From Methylobacterium terrae (GTDB lineage Bacteria > Pseudomonadota > Alphaproteobacteria > Rhizobiales > Beijerinckiaceae), in contig NZ_CP029553.1 in NCBI RefSeq assembly GCF_003173755.1, positions 1,574,501 to 1,638,500 on the forward strand: 64,000 bases of DNA. The letters are read 5' to 3'. Made by a program: the position numbers and the translations under genes. A model generated the notes under the pieces. It was given only the letters and a program-made list of their open reading frames with translations. It ran no database searches and had not been told where the DNA came from. This document shows positions 1 through 9,208 of the stretch, in pieces (the first letter of the stretch is position 1; the number at the start of each line of letters is the position of its first letter).

Positions 1-2
1 GC

Positions 3-194
3 CTGATGCTCGTCCTCGTCGAGCGCGCGGTGATTCCGGCGGCGGAGCTGATCGAGGCGGTCGAGACCGTGATCGAGACCAAGCGCCGGCTGGCGGAGGA
101 CGGGCATGAGCCGGAGGTCGCCGCCCAGGCCGCCGCCATGCTCACCACCCTCGCCAACAGCCTCGCGGCGGCCGGGCCGAGCGCGAGGGACTGA
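3..194 (+). CDS. Partial hypothetical protein (C-terminal end)
   Basis: The frame is open to the left edge and stops at 192-194, so this is probably the 3' end of a gene, although the ATG at 6 could also be a start. The visible peptide is about 62 residues, mostly helical and rich in Ala and Glu, with no recognisable motif. Next comes a co-directional tungstate-binding protein gene 69 bases downstream. I cannot assign a function. Confidence 0.4.
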   Translation: MMLVLVERAVIPAAELIEAVETVIETKRRLAEDGHEPEVAAQAAAMLTTLANSLAAAGPSARD

Positions 195-262
195 ATTCCC
201 GCTGGCGCCGGTTCCGGGACGCCCGTATCGCTGGCCGCGAGCCCCCTGAACGGAGCCCGCCC

Positions 263-1117
263 GTGACCCCCGTGATTCCGCGCCGCCGCGCCCTGCACCG
301 CCTGGCCTTCCTCGGGCTGCTGATCGCCGCGCCCCTCCTCGCCCGGCCCGCCTCCGCGCAGGAGCGGGCGATCACGCTCGCCTCCACCACCTCGACCGAG
401 CAGTCGGGCCTGTTCGGCCACCTGCTGCCGATCTTCCAGCGCGAGACCGGCATCACCGTCCGCGTCGTCGCGGTCGGCACCGGCCAGGCGCTCGCCATCG
501 GGGCCAAGGGCGACGCCGACGCTCTCCTCGTCCACGACCGGCCCGGCGAGGACAAGTTCGTGGCCGACGGCACCGGCATCGACCGGCGCGACGTGATGGC
601 GAACGACTTCGTGATCGTGGGCCCGGCCGCCGACCCGGCCGGCATCAAGGACGGGCGCGACGCCACGGAGGCGCTCGCCCGCATCGCCCGCGCCAAGGCG
701 CCCTTCGCCAGCCGCGGCGACGACAGCGGCACCAACCGCACCGAGCTGCGGCTGTGGAAGAAGGCCGGGATCGAGGCCCGCGGCTTGGGGAGCAGCTACC
801 GCGAGCTCGGCCAGGGCATGGGCCCGACCCTGAACGCCGCCGCCGCGATGGACGCCTACACCCTGACCGACCGGGCGACCTGGGCGAGCTTCAAGAACCG
901 CCAGAACCTCGTGATCCTGGTCCAGGGCGATCCGGCGCTGTTCAACCCCTACGGCTCGATCCTGGTGAACCCGGCCAGGTTCCCGCAGATCCACGCCGCC
1001 GACGCCAGGATCTGGCACGAGTGGCTGACCTCCGAGCGCGGCCGGGCGGCGATCGCCTCGTTCAAGGTCGGGGGCGAGCAGCTGTTCTTCCCGGCCGGCA
1101 CGATGCCGAGCCAGTAG
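263..1117 (+). CDS. tupA: Tungstate ABC transporter substrate-binding protein (TupA-like)
   Basis: Predicted periplasmic binding protein of 284 residues that would capture tungstate or molybdate for an ABC importer. It begins at a GTG and has a basic start followed by a hydrophobic signal segment ending near residue 33. The mature N-terminus carries the TupA-type anion-binding motif TTSTEQSGL, and an SRGDDSGTN motif occurs mid-protein. The family belongs to the extracellular solute-binding group used for W/Mo-dependent enzymes such as formate dehydrogenase. The permease gene lies immediately downstream but on the opposite strand, which is unusual because tupABC is normally one operon. Specificity for tungstate over molybdate is inferred from family resemblance. 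Confidence 0.8.
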   Translation: MTPVIPRRRALHRLAFLGLLIAAPLLARPASAQERAITLASTTSTEQSGLFGHLLPIFQRETGITVRVVAVGTGQALAIGAKGDADALLVHDRPGEDKFVADGTGIDRRDVMANDFVIVGPAADPAGIKDGRDATEALARIARAKAPFASRGDDSGTNRTELRLWKKAGIEARGLGSSYRELGQGMGPTLNAAAAMDAYTLTDRATWASFKNRQNLVILVQGDPALFNPYGSILVNPARFPQIHAADARIWHEWLTSERGRAAIASFKVGGEQLFFPAGTMPSQ

Positions 1118-1134
1118 CCCCACGCTCCAGGATC

Positions 1135-1839
1135 CTATGCCCTCGGCGACGCCGCCACGCGGTTGATCCCGAAGGCGGCGGCGCTCACCAGGAGCGTCAG
1201 GCTGACGAGGACGAGCCCGAGGCCGAGCGCGAGCGCGAGGTCGCCGCGGCTCGTCTCCAGCGCGATGCTGGTCGTCATGGTGCGGGTGTAGCCGCGGATG
1301 TTGCCCCCCACCATCAGGATCGCGCCGACCTCGGCGATGGCCCGGCCGAACGCCGCCAGGAAGGCGGTGACCAGGGGGGCGGGCGCCATCGCGAGCAGGA
1401 TCAGGGCCGCGTGGCCCGCGCCCACCCCGTCGACCCGGAGCGAATCGCCGTACTCCGCCCAAAGGGCCTCGCAGGTGCGGTGCGTGAGCGCCGCGACGAT
1501 CGGCAGGGCGAGGGCCCCTTGCGCGATCACCATCGCGCCCGGCGTGAACAGGAGGCCGAGGCTCCCGAGGGGCCCCGAGCGCGAGACCAGCAGGTAGAGC
1601 ACGAGGCCCACCACCACCGGCGGCAGGCCGAGCAGCGCGTTGACGAGGACGAGGAGAGCGCCGCGACCGGGAAACCGTGTCGCGGCCAGCAGCGCGCCGA
1701 GCGGCGCCCCCAGCACGAAACCGAGGCCGGCGGCGGTGAGGCTCACGCGCAGCGACAGGCCGACGATGGCGACGAGGTCGGCATCCGCCCGCAGGATCAT
1801 CGCGACCGCCAGCCCCAGGGCGCGCCCGAACTCGTCCAT
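1135..1839 (-). CDS. tupB: Tungstate ABC transporter permease (TupB-like)
   Basis: Inner-membrane permease of 234 residues with about five to six hydrophobic segments and the binding-protein-dependent transport signature around GRAIAEVGAILMVGGN, typical of TupB/WtpB/ModB permeases. Its stop lies 18 bases from the stop of the tupA-like gene, so the two are convergent rather than co-transcribed. No ATPase partner (tupC) is visible next to either gene. The ATPase must be encoded elsewhere, or the system borrows another ATPase. Confidence 0.78.
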   Translation of the reverse strand: MDEFGRALGLAVAMILRADADLVAIVGLSLRVSLTAAGLGFVLGAPLGALLAATRFPGRGALLVLVNALLGLPPVVVGLVLYLLVSRSGPLGSLGLLFTPGAMVIAQGALALPIVAALTHRTCEALWAEYGDSLRVDGVGAGHAALILLAMAPAPLVTAFLAAFGRAIAEVGAILMVGGNIRGYTRTMTTSIALETSRGDLALALGLGLVLVSLTLLVSAAAFGINRVAASPRA

Positions 1840-1985
1840 GTCACCCCCGTCCCACCGTCACGTCCCGTCGTATCCGCGCGGGCGCCGGCGTGCCATAGTG
1901 CGGAGCCGGTCGGGCCCGGGGCGGTGGATCGCCGCGGACCCCGCTCGACCACCGGCACGCCCGGACGATGCAGGAGAGCACCGCG

Positions 1986-2210
1986 ATGAGTCCGGTCGGC
2001 CCGACCGACGAGACGGCGCTCGCGATGGCCCTGCGCCACGTCATCGAAGCCGAGGGCCGGGTGCTGCGCCAGCGCGCCCTGGTCGCGCGCCTCGATCCGG
2101 GGGGCGGACGCGTCGTCGAGCTGGCGCAAGCCCTGCTCGCCGACTTCCAGGCCGACCTGGAGGCCCACCGCGCCCATCTCGCGCGCGTCGCCCCGCTGCC
2201 GCAGGCTTGA
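1986..2210 (+). CDS. Small hypothetical protein
   Basis: A 74-residue ORF. The start at 1986 is preferred because an AGGAG sequence sits about ten bases upstream; an in-frame ATG at 1968 has no such signal. The product is mostly alpha-helical, with leucine, alanine and arginine heptad-like spacing, and lacks a signal peptide or membrane segment. The stop codon falls inside the first unit of a 15-bp tandem repeat. The gene is 130 bases upstream of serC and may share its transcript. Function unknown. Confidence 0.5.
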   Translation: MSPVGPTDETALAMALRHVIEAEGRVLRQRALVARLDPGGGRVVELAQALLADFQADLEAHRAHLARVAPLPQA

Positions 2211-2262
2211 CGGCGGAAGACCTGACGGAAGCGGACTTGACGGCAGCAGACTTGACGGGAGG
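2206..2262 (+). repeat. 15-bp tandem repeat, 3.8 copies
   Basis: Units start at 2206, 2221, 2236 and 2251, with consensus CTTGACGGCAGCAGA. The last copy is partial. The first unit contains the stop codon of the small ORF. Read in the frame beginning at 2205 the repeats encode a pentapeptide-repeat-like A/E-D-L-T-x pattern, but that frame has no supporting start signal, so I call it a DNA repeat only. Confidence 0.8.
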
Positions 2263-2339
2263 TCCGGCCTGGCGCATCCGGGACGGCGGGACACCTCTCC
2301 CCACCGAGAGGCGCCCATCTGGAAGGATGGACACCAAGC

Positions 2340-3509
2340 ATGACGACCCGCCCCGCGGTGCGCCCGCGCGCGCCCTTCTTCTCGTCCGGCCCCTGTGCAA
2401 AGCGCCCCGGCTGGACGCCGGACGCCCTCTCCGACGCGGCGCTCGGCCGCTCGCACCGGGCGAAGCTCGGCAAGGCCAAGCTCAAGCAGGCGATCGACCT
2501 CACCCGCACGGTGCTGCAGGTGCCGGCCGATTACCGCATCGGCATCGTGCCGGCCTCCGACACCGGCGCCGTCGAGATGGCGATGTGGTCGCTGCTCGGC
2601 GCCCGTCCGGTCGACATGCTGGCCTGGGAATCCTTCGGCGAGACCTGGGTCACCGACGCGATCAAGCAGCTCAAGCTCGACGCCCGCGTGATCAAGGCGC
2701 CCTACGGCCGCCTGCCCGACCTCTCGACCGTCGACACCCGCACCCGCGACGTGGTGTTCACCTGGAACGGAACGACGTCCGGCGTGCGCGTGCCGGATGC
2801 CGACTGGATCGCCGCCGACCGCGAGGGGCTGACGATCTGCGACGCCACTTCGGCGGCCTTCGCGCAGGACCTCGACTGGGGCAAGCTCGATGTCGTGACC
2901 TTCTCCTGGCAGAAGGTGCTCGGCGGCGAGGCCGCCCACGGCATGCTGATCCTCTCGCCCCGCGCCGTCGCGCGGCTCGAGAGCCACGTCCCGGCCTGGC
3001 CGATGCCGAAGATCTTCCGCATGACCAAGGGGGCCAAGCTGATCGAGGGCATCTTCGAGGGCGAGACCATCAACACGCCCTCGATGCTCGCGGTCGAGGA
3101 CTACATCGACGCGCTGCTCTGGGCCGAAAAGCTCGGCGGCCTCCCCGCCCTGCGGGCGCGGGCCGACCGCAATGCCGGCGTGATCGCCGACTGGGTCGCC
3201 CGCACCCCCTGGATCGCCAACCTCGCCGAGGAGCCGGCGACGGCCTCCAACACCAGCGTCTGCCTGGTGGTGAGCGATCCCGACGTGGTCGGGCGCGGCC
3301 CCGAGGCGGTGGCGGCGGTCGCCAAGGGCATCGCCACGACGCTCGACCGCGAGGGCGTCGCCCACGACATCGGCGCCTACCGCGACGCCCCCCCGGGCCT
3401 GCGGATCTGGTGCGGCGCGACCGTCGAGGCGTCCGACCTCGAGGCCCTGACGCCGTGGCTCGACTGGGCCTTCGCCGAGGAGAAGGCCCGCCTGACCAAG
3501 GCGGCCTGA
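2340..3509 (+). CDS. serC: Phosphoserine aminotransferase
   Basis: A 389-residue PLP enzyme converting 3-phosphohydroxypyruvate and glutamate to O-phosphoserine and 2-oxoglutarate, the second step of serine synthesis. The sequence shows the SerC-type N-terminus [12 protein letters not shown], the cofactor-binding segment CDATSAAF near residue 168, and the Schiff-base lysine in SWQKVLGGE (K192). Length and style match the alphaproteobacterial/archaeal SerC subclass. serA follows on the same strand after a 375-base gap holding a palindromic element. In methylotrophs these genes also support the serine cycle; that link is contextual inference. Confidence 0.93.
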   Translation: MTTRPAVRPRAPFFSSGPCAKRPGWTPDALSDAALGRSHRAKLGKAKLKQAIDLTRTVLQVPADYRIGIVPASDTGAVEMAMWSLLGARPVDMLAWESFGETWVTDAIKQLKLDARVIKAPYGRLPDLSTVDTRTRDVVFTWNGTTSGVRVPDADWIAADREGLTICDATSAAFAQDLDWGKLDVVTFSWQKVLGGEAAHGMLILSPRAVARLESHVPAWPMPKIFRMTKGAKLIEGIFEGETINTPSMLAVEDYIDALLWAEKLGGLPALRARADRNAGVIADWVARTPWIANLAEEPATASNTSVCLVVSDPDVVGRGPEAVAAVAKGIATTLDREGVAHDIGAYRDAPPGLRIWCGATVEASDLEALTPWLDWAFAEEKARLTKAA

Positions 3510-3607
3510 CGCCCCCATCGCCATCATCGGCGCCGGAGCCCTGCAGGAGTCGGCGTCGGCCGAGCGCGTACCGCGACGATCACACATCGCCGAACGAGGC
3601 GCGGGTT

Positions 3608-3796
3608 CTCCTCTCCCCGCGGGCGGGGAGAGGGCCGCGGATCCCTTGTGGGGTCTGCGGCGAGCGCAGGCGAAGCCGAAGCGAGGGTGAGGTGCCGGGT
3701 GAGGCTCCTCCGGAAACACCCTCTCACCTTCGGCTACCGCCTCGCCGTGTTGCCTGAACGGGAACACGGCCCTCTCCCCGCCCGCGGGGAGAGGAG
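3608..3796. repeat. Palindromic intergenic element with 30-bp perfect inverted repeats
   Basis: Arms at 3608-3637 and 3767-3796 are exact reverse complements of 30 bp, 129 bases apart, and each arm is itself a small hairpin (CTCTCCCCGCGGGCGGGGAG). The interior holds further imperfect complementarity rich in GGTGAGG and CCTCACC. The whole 3510-3883 gap between serC and serA has no other gene. A related element occurs at 37320-37467, so this appears to be a dispersed repeat family that can fold in RNA. It may also terminate or process the serC transcript. Confidence 0.85.
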
Positions 3797-3883
3797 GATG
3801 CGCTCGACCCGGTGTGACCTCACGAACTCCCGGCCGACCCGCTCCCCAAGCGGGGCGATGGCGCGACCCCGTTCGAGGCCGCC

Positions 3884-5485
3884 ATGCCCACCTCTCCCAT
3901 TAAAAAAGTCCTGATCTCCGACACCCTCTCCCCCGCCGCCGTCGCGATCTTCCGCGAGCGCGGGATCCAGGCCGATCTCCGCCCGGAGCTCGGCAAGGAC
4001 AAGGAGGCGCTCGCCGCGGCCATCGGCGACTACGATGGCCTCGCCGTCCGCTCGACCACCCGGGTCACCGGCGCGCTCCTGGAGCGGGCCGGACGCCTCG
4101 CGGTGATCGGCCGGGCCGGCATCGGCGTCGACACGATCGACGTGCCGGCCGCCACATCCCGCGGCGTGATCGTGATGAACACGCCCCACGGCAACGCGGT
4201 GACGACGGCCGAGCACGCCATCGCGCTGATGCTGTCGCTCGCCCGCCAGATCCCGCAGGCCGACGCCTCGACGCAGGCCGGGCGCTGGGAGAAGAACCGC
4301 TTCCTCGGCATCGAGCTGACCGCCAAGACCCTCGGGGTCGTCGGCTGCGGCAACATCGGCGCCATCGTGGCCGATCGCGGCATCGGCCTCAGGATGCGGG
4401 TCATCGCATACGACCCGTTCCTGACCCCCGAGCGCGCGATGGCGCTCGGCGTCGAGAAGGTCGAGCTCGACGAGCTCCTGCGCCGGGCCGACGTCATCAC
4501 CCTGCACGTGCCGCTGACCGACAAGACCCGCAACATCCTCTCGAGCGAGGCGCTGGCGCGGGCAAAGCCGGGGGTCCGGATCGTCAACTGCGCCCGCGGC
4601 GGCCTCGTGGACGAGGCGGCCCTGCGGGCGGCGCTCGAATCCGGCCACGTGGCGGGTGCGGCCTTCGACGTGTTCACCGAGGAGCCGGCGAAGGAGAACG
4701 TGCTGTTCGGCCATCCGAACATGGTCTGCACGCCGCATCTCGGCGCCTCGACCACCGAGGCGCAGGAGAACGTGGCGCTCCAGGTCGCCGAGCAGATGGC
4801 GGATTACCTCCTGCACGGGGCGATCCGCAACGCGGTCAACTTCCCGTCGATCTCCGCCGAGGAGGCGCCGCGCCTGCGGCCCTACGTGACGCTCGCCGAG
4901 CAGCTGGGCTCGTTCCTCGGCCAGCTCACCGAGGCGCCGATCCGCGGCATCCGCCTCGTCTACGAGGGCGAGGCGGCGGAGCTGAACACCCGGGCGCTCA
5001 CGGCGGCCGCGGTGACCGGCGCGCTGCGGCCGTTCCTGGAGGGCGTCAACATGGTCTCGGCGATCGAGGTGGCGCGGGCCCGCGGCATCCAGGTCGAGAC
5101 CGCGACCCGCACCGCGGTCGAGGGCCCCTACGCCTCGCGCCTCCACGTCACGGTCGAGGCCGAGGACATGCCCCGCGACGCCGCCGGCACGGTGTTCGGC
5201 GACGGCCGCCCGCGCTTCGTCGAGATCCGCGGCATCGCGCTCGAGGCCGCGGTGGCCCCCCACATGCTCTACATCCGCAACGCCGACCAGCCCGGCTTCA
5301 TCGGCCGCTTCGGCACGCTGATGGGCGAGGCCGGCGTCAACGTCGCCACCTTCCACCTCGGCCGCGACCGCCCGGGCGGCGACGCGATCTGCTTTGCCGC
5401 CATCGACGAGGCGGTCTCGCCCGACTTGCTCCAAGCGATCGAGGCGATCCCGCAGGTGAAGCGGGCGCGGGCGGTGCGGTTCTGA
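3884..5485 (+). CDS. serA: D-3-phosphoglycerate dehydrogenase
   Basis: A 533-residue NAD-dependent enzyme oxidising 3-phosphoglycerate to 3-phosphohydroxypyruvate, the first step of serine synthesis. It has a split substrate domain, the nucleotide-binding motif GVVGCGNIG (151-159), and catalytic Arg238 (NCARGG), Glu267 region (FTEEP) and His285 (TPHLGAST). A long intervening domain follows, then a C-terminal ACT domain (PGFIGRFGTLMGEAGVNVA). The length is that of the long type with an extra substrate-binding domain, usually regulated by serine. It lies downstream of serC in the same direction. Confidence 0.95.
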   Translation: MPTSPIKKVLISDTLSPAAVAIFRERGIQADLRPELGKDKEALAAAIGDYDGLAVRSTTRVTGALLERAGRLAVIGRAGIGVDTIDVPAATSRGVIVMNTPHGNAVTTAEHAIALMLSLARQIPQADASTQAGRWEKNRFLGIELTAKTLGVVGCGNIGAIVADRGIGLRMRVIAYDPFLTPERAMALGVEKVELDELLRRADVITLHVPLTDKTRNILSSEALARAKPGVRIVNCARGGLVDEAALRAALESGHVAGAAFDVFTEEPAKENVLFGHPNMVCTPHLGASTTEAQENVALQVAEQMADYLLHGAIRNAVNFPSISAEEAPRLRPYVTLAEQLGSFLGQLTEAPIRGIRLVYEGEAAELNTRALTAAAVTGALRPFLEGVNMVSAIEVARARGIQVETATRTAVEGPYASRLHVTVEAEDMPRDAAGTVFGDGRPRFVEIRGIALEAAVAPHMLYIRNADQPGFIGRFGTLMGEAGVNVATFHLGRDRPGGDAICFAAIDEAVSPDLLQAIEAIPQVKRARAVRF

Positions 5486-5585
5486 CGGGATCGGGGGCGC
5501 CTTCCGTCCCCATCTCTTGCGGTTCTGCGGGGAGCGCGCATATCCAGCGATGGTCTGTTCTGGATCCGGCATCGCGAGGGTCGAG

Positions 5586-5810
5586 ATGGTTGCATTGAAG
5601 GTCAAGGCGATCGGCGACACCCTCGCGGTCATGCTCCCCGATGACGTTCGAGACCGCCTGGCCTTGGCGGACGGTTCGACGCTCCATCTCACCGAGACGC
5701 CGGACGGCTATCGGATGACATCGCGGGATCCGTCCGCACCAAGCCAGATGGATGTCGCGCGGGACGTCATGCAGCGATACCGCAACGCTTTGCGCGAACT
5801 GGCGAAGTAA
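5586..5810 (+). CDS. AbrB/MazE-type antitoxin
   Basis: A 74-residue protein with an N-terminal swapped-hairpin AbrB/MazE/SpoVT fold signature (KVKAIGDTLAVMLPDDVRDR) that would bind operator DNA, followed by a charged helical tail that likely neutralises the toxin. The start at 5586 places the AbrB motif right at the N-terminus; an upstream in-frame ATG at 5517 would add unrelated residues. The toxin gene begins 3 bases after the stop, so the pair is surely co-translated. Pairing of an AbrB-type antitoxin with Doc, instead of the classical Phd, is noted as a hybrid arrangement. Confidence 0.85.
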   Translation: MVALKVKAIGDTLAVMLPDDVRDRLALADGSTLHLTETPDGYRMTSRDPSAPSQMDVARDVMQRYRNALRELAK

Positions 5811-5813
5811 GCG

Positions 5814-6194
5814 ATGACGATTCCGGTCTGGGTCGAGCGGGACATTGTCCTGGCGATCCATGCCGATCAGATCGCCGAGCACGGTGGCCTGCCCAGCTTG
5901 CGCGACCACGCCTTGCTCGATTCGGCCCTCGCCCGCCCCCGGCAGCAGGCCGCATACGGCGCTGTCGATCTTTGCGACCTGGCCGCTGCTTACGCCTTCG
6001 GCGTCGCCCGCAACCATCCTTTTCTCGACGGCAACAAGCGCGTGTCCTTCGTGATTGCTGCTGTGTTCTTACAGTTGAACGGCTTGCGTGTCCTTGCATC
6101 GGAGCCCGATGTCGTGGCGACGTGGTTGTCCATCGCCGCAGGAGAGATGGAGGAGGTCGATATCGCGGCCTGGCTGCGTGCCCGTACGCGATGA
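5814..6194 (+). CDS. doc: Death-on-curing family toxin (Doc)
   Basis: A Fic-fold toxin of 126 residues, the same length as phage P1 Doc. It carries the full catalytic motif HPFLDGNKR (68-76). Doc-family members inactivate EF-Tu by phosphorylation rather than AMPylation because of this motif variant. The active-site His68, Asp72 and Lys/Arg residues are intact, so the toxin should be functional. It forms a two-gene operon with the AbrB-type antitoxin. The pair is inserted between serA and mtnA with no visible mobile-element boundary. Confidence 0.93.
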   Translation: MTIPVWVERDIVLAIHADQIAEHGGLPSLRDHALLDSALARPRQQAAYGAVDLCDLAAAYAFGVARNHPFLDGNKRVSFVIAAVFLQLNGLRVLASEPDVVATWLSIAAGEMEEVDIAAWLRARTR

Positions 6195-6248
6195 AGGCGC
6201 AACGGCACGAGCCTACCCATCCCTGCCTTTCATGCTAAACCCCACCCC

Positions 6249-7346
6249 ATGAAGATCGACGGCCGCCACTACCGCACCATCTTCCCCGCGCCCGACGGCG
6301 AGGGGATCCGCGTCATCGACCAGACCCGCCTGCCCTTCGCCTTCGAGATGAAGACGCTCAAGACCGAGGCGGAGGCCGCGGTCGCGATCCGCACCATGAT
6401 CGTGCGCGGCGCCCCGCTCATCGGCGCCACCGCCGCATACGGCTTGGCGCTGGCGATGCGCGAGGACCCGTCCGACCGCAACCTCGACGGGGCGCGGGCG
6501 CGGCTCGCTGCCACGCGGCCGACGGCGATCAACCTGGCTTGGGCCCTCGACCGGGTCGCGGGCGTGCTGGGCCCCTTGAGCCCGACCGAGCGCGAGGCCG
6601 CCGCCTTCGCCGAGGCCGCCCGCATCGCCGACGAGGACGTGGCGAGCTGCCGGGCGATCGGCGAGCATGGGGCGGCGGTGATCGCCGGGATCGCGCGCAA
6701 GAAGACCGGGCCGGTCAACGTGCTGACCCACTGCAATGCCGGCTGGCTCGCCACCGTCGATTGGGGCACGGCGCTCGCGCCGATCTACGTTGCGCACGAT
6801 GCCGGCGTGCCTGTCCACGTGTGGGTCGACGAGACCCGGCCGCGCAACCAGGGCGCGGCGCTCACCGCCTTCGAGCTCAACGCCCACGGCGTGCCCCACA
6901 CCGTGATCGCCGACAATGCCGGCGGGCACCTGATGCAGCACGGACAGGTCGATCTCTGCATCGTCGGCTCGGACCGCACGACGTCGACAGGCGACGTCTG
7001 CAACAAGATCGGCACCTACCTGAAGGCGCTCGCCGCCCGCGATTGCGGCGTGCCCTTCTACGCGGCACTGCCCTTCTCGACCATCGACTGGACGCTCACC
7101 GACGGCGTCGCCGGCATCCCGATCGAGGAGCGCGATGCCCGCGAGGTGACCCACCTCACCGGCCGCACCGACGACGGCGCCTTCGCGACGGTCGCGGTGG
7201 TCTCGCCCGGGAGCCCGGTGGCGAACCCGGCCTTCGACGTGACCCCGGCGCGCCTGGTCACCGGCATCATCACCGAGCGCGGCGTGGCGGAGGCGACGCC
7301 CGAGGGTTTGCTCGGGTTGTATCCGGAGCGGCGGGCGGCGGCGTGA
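6249..7346 (+). CDS. mtnA: S-methyl-5-thioribose-1-phosphate isomerase
   Basis: A 365-residue enzyme that converts methylthioribose-1-phosphate to methylthioribulose-1-phosphate in methionine salvage. The eIF2B-like fold is shown by [13 protein letters not shown] near residue 47, the catalytic cysteine in [14 protein letters not shown] (C162) and the catalytic aspartate in CIVGSDRTT (D242). Length matches the family. No other salvage genes are adjacent. The gene stands alone between the toxin-antitoxin pair and a leftward gene cluster. Confidence 0.94.
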   Translation: MKIDGRHYRTIFPAPDGEGIRVIDQTRLPFAFEMKTLKTEAEAAVAIRTMIVRGAPLIGATAAYGLALAMREDPSDRNLDGARARLAATRPTAINLAWALDRVAGVLGPLSPTEREAAAFAEAARIADEDVASCRAIGEHGAAVIAGIARKKTGPVNVLTHCNAGWLATVDWGTALAPIYVAHDAGVPVHVWVDETRPRNQGAALTAFELNAHGVPHTVIADNAGGHLMQHGQVDLCIVGSDRTTSTGDVCNKIGTYLKALAARDCGVPFYAALPFSTIDWTLTDGVAGIPIEERDAREVTHLTGRTDDGAFATVAVVSPGSPVANPAFDVTPARLVTGIITERGVAEATPEGLLGLYPERRAAA

Positions 7347-7479
7347 TGCAGGACTGCGGGATCGGCGGCCTCCATCCGGGCAGACCTGTCGCACGGGCGG
7401 CTCCCCCGACGGTTTTCCAACTTGCAACCTCATCCTGAGGTCGCGCAGGGGGGATGATGAAGACGGAGCGAAACCGGCC

Positions 7480-8478
7480 TCACGCCCCCCGGCTCGGCGC
7501 CAGCCACGCTCCTGCGAAGCGAATCACCGGCTCGTCGCGCTGGTTGGTGCCGGTCGCGGTGTGGCTGACGACGCCCCAACCCGGCCGGGTGCGCGAGGGG
7601 CGCGCCTCGGTCAGGGTCACGTCGTAGCGGATCGTATCGCCGGCATAGACCGGCCTGAGCCACTGGAGGTCGCGAAAGCCCGGCGAGGGACCGCCCTCGA
7701 CCACCGGCTCGGCCCGCGCGATCGCCTCCGCCCGGCCGCGGTCGCGGGCCGCCACCATCCGCTTCATCCAGGCCGCCGCGGTGTGCCAGCCCGAGGCGCA
7801 CAGGCCGCCGAAATGCGTCCGCGCCGCCGCCGCCTCGTCGACGTGGAACGGCTGCGGGTCGAAGGTGCGGGCAAACCGCAGGATGTCGTCGCGGGTGAAG
7901 TGGTGCGCCCCGAGGTCGAAGGTGCGGTTCAACGGCATGTCTTCGAGGTAGGCCGGCGGCAGCGCCTCGCCCTCGGGCAGGTCGGCGGGCGTCGGCTCCT
8001 CGGGCGGGCGCGGGCGGGGCGGCAGCGGCGGGGTGCCGGCCTTGCCGAACATCGCCCAGAAATCCTGGGTCATCACCGGCTGGCCGGCACCGTTGGCGAT
8101 CTCGAGCAGGAACCGCACGAAGCCGCGGTCGGGCTTGCTGCCCGAGGGCCGGCTCTCGGTCACGCTCATGCGCATCGACAGGGCGTCGCCGGGACGGACG
8201 GGGCGCAGCCAGCGCACCGCCTCGATGCCGGGCGAGCCCATCGAGCTCGATTGCAGGATGAAGCCGTCGGCGACGAGGCGCATGCCCAGCGCGCAGGTGT
8301 GCCAGCCGGACGCGATCAGGCCGCCGACGAAGCTGTCCTTGGCCGCCGCCTCGTCGGTGTGGAAGGCTTGCGGGTCGAACTCGCGGGCGAAGCCCACGAT
8401 GTCGTCGCGGCTCACGTCGAGCGGCCCGAAATCGAGCCGGAACCCTGGCGTGAGGTCCTCGAAGCAGTAGCGGGGCAT
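7480..8478 (-). CDS. MaoC-like hydratase with two hot-dog domains
   Basis: A 332-residue protein made of two tandem MaoC-type domains, likely an enoyl-CoA hydratase or dehydratase. Each half has the Asp/His active-site pattern: FDPQAFHTDEAAA near residue 34 and FDPQPFHVDEAAA near residue 200, and each is followed by an ASGWHT segment. A proline-rich linker near residues 150-175 joins the halves. Both catalytic dyads appear intact, unlike many eukaryotic-type double hot-dog hydratases where one half is degenerate. Mesaconyl-CoA hydratase of the ethylmalonyl-CoA pathway has this architecture, but I see no residue that decides the substrate. It ends the leftward rplY-pth-ychF-nfi run. Confidence 0.75.
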   Translation of the reverse strand: MPRYCFEDLTPGFRLDFGPLDVSRDDIVGFAREFDPQAFHTDEAAAKDSFVGGLIASGWHTCALGMRLVADGFILQSSSMGSPGIEAVRWLRPVRPGDALSMRMSVTESRPSGSKPDRGFVRFLLEIANGAGQPVMTQDFWAMFGKAGTPPLPPRPRPPEEPTPADLPEGEALPPAYLEDMPLNRTFDLGAHHFTRDDILRFARTFDPQPFHVDEAAAARTHFGGLCASGWHTAAAWMKRMVAARDRGRAEAIARAEPVVEGGPSPGFRDLQWLRPVYAGDTIRYDVTLTEARPSRTRPGWGVVSHTATGTNQRDEPVIRFAGAWLAPSRGA

Positions 8479-8542
8479 GGCGTGCGTCCGACGGCGTTGC
8501 AGGCCGCCGGGCTAGCACGGCGAAGGTCCGGCGCAAACGGTC

Positions 8543-9208
8543 TTACACGAAAGCGCCCGCGGCCTTGTGGGCGAGGCGGATCGGCTCCGGCAGGCGGTAT
8601 TTCGGCGCGCAGGCCAGCACCAGCGCCACGCTCGACGGGATGTCGGCGAGGTGGCCGGGCGAGATGAACAGGGGATGCTTCCCCGTGCGGGTGCGGACCA
8701 CCGCGCCGATGGTCTCGCCCTTGTCGACGAGCGGCTGATGCGCGCCCTTCTCCTCGTCGAGGGGGGCGTTGCGGCCGCAGAGCCGGGTCTTGCCGACGCC
8801 GATCGTCGGGCGCTGGAGCCACAGGCCCATATGGCTGGCGATGCCGATGCGGCGCGGATGCGCCGTGCCCATCCCGTCGAACAGGAAGACGTCCGGCTCG
8901 GCCTCGAGCCGGCCGAACGCCTCCTCCAGCACCGGGCCCTCGCGGAAGCTGAGGAGACCCGGCACGTAGGGGAACGGCGTCGGCATGAGTGCCGTCACCG
9001 TCTCGACCACCCGGAAATCCGGGAAGGTCGCGACCACGATCGCGGCGTGCGAGCGATCGTTCTTCACGCTGACATCGACGCCGGCGACGAGCCGCACGGC
9101 GTCGAGGTCGAGGGCTCGGTCGGCCACGACCTCGGCGGCGAGCCGGCGCTGGAGCGCCACGGCTTGCGTCGGCGTCAGGTCCCAGCCGTGGCGCCGAGCG
9201 AGATCCAT
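8543..9208 (-). CDS. nfi: Endonuclease V
   Basis: A 221-residue DNA repair nuclease that nicks near deoxyinosine. Metal-binding catalytic residues are visible as Asp45 (AGVDVSVKND), Glu90 (LLSFREGP) and Asp111 (FLFDGMGTAHPRR), matching the spacing in characterised EndoV enzymes. The ATG overlaps the ychF stop codon (TGATG), which fixes the start and indicates translational coupling. The C-terminus includes the conserved SPGH segment. Confidence 0.93.
   Translation of the reverse strand: MDLARRHGWDLTPTQAVALQRRLAAEVVADRALDLDAVRLVAGVDVSVKNDRSHAAIVVATFPDFRVVETVTALMPTPFPYVPGLLSFREGPVLEEAFGRLEAEPDVFLFDGMGTAHPRRIGIASHMGLWLQRPTIGVGKTRLCGRNAPLDEEKGAHQPLVDKGETIGAVVRTRTGKHPLFISPGHLADIPSSVALVLACAPKYRLPEPIRLAHKAAGAFV

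Noticed and set aside
1797..3767. Large minus-strand ORF opposite serC
   Set aside because: serC has clear catalytic motifs; the antisense frame is low-complexity.
7427..7441. ACCTCA-TCC-TGAGGT dyad after mtnA
   Set aside because: A short dyad common in alphaproteobacterial intergenic DNA, with too short a stem to call a terminator.
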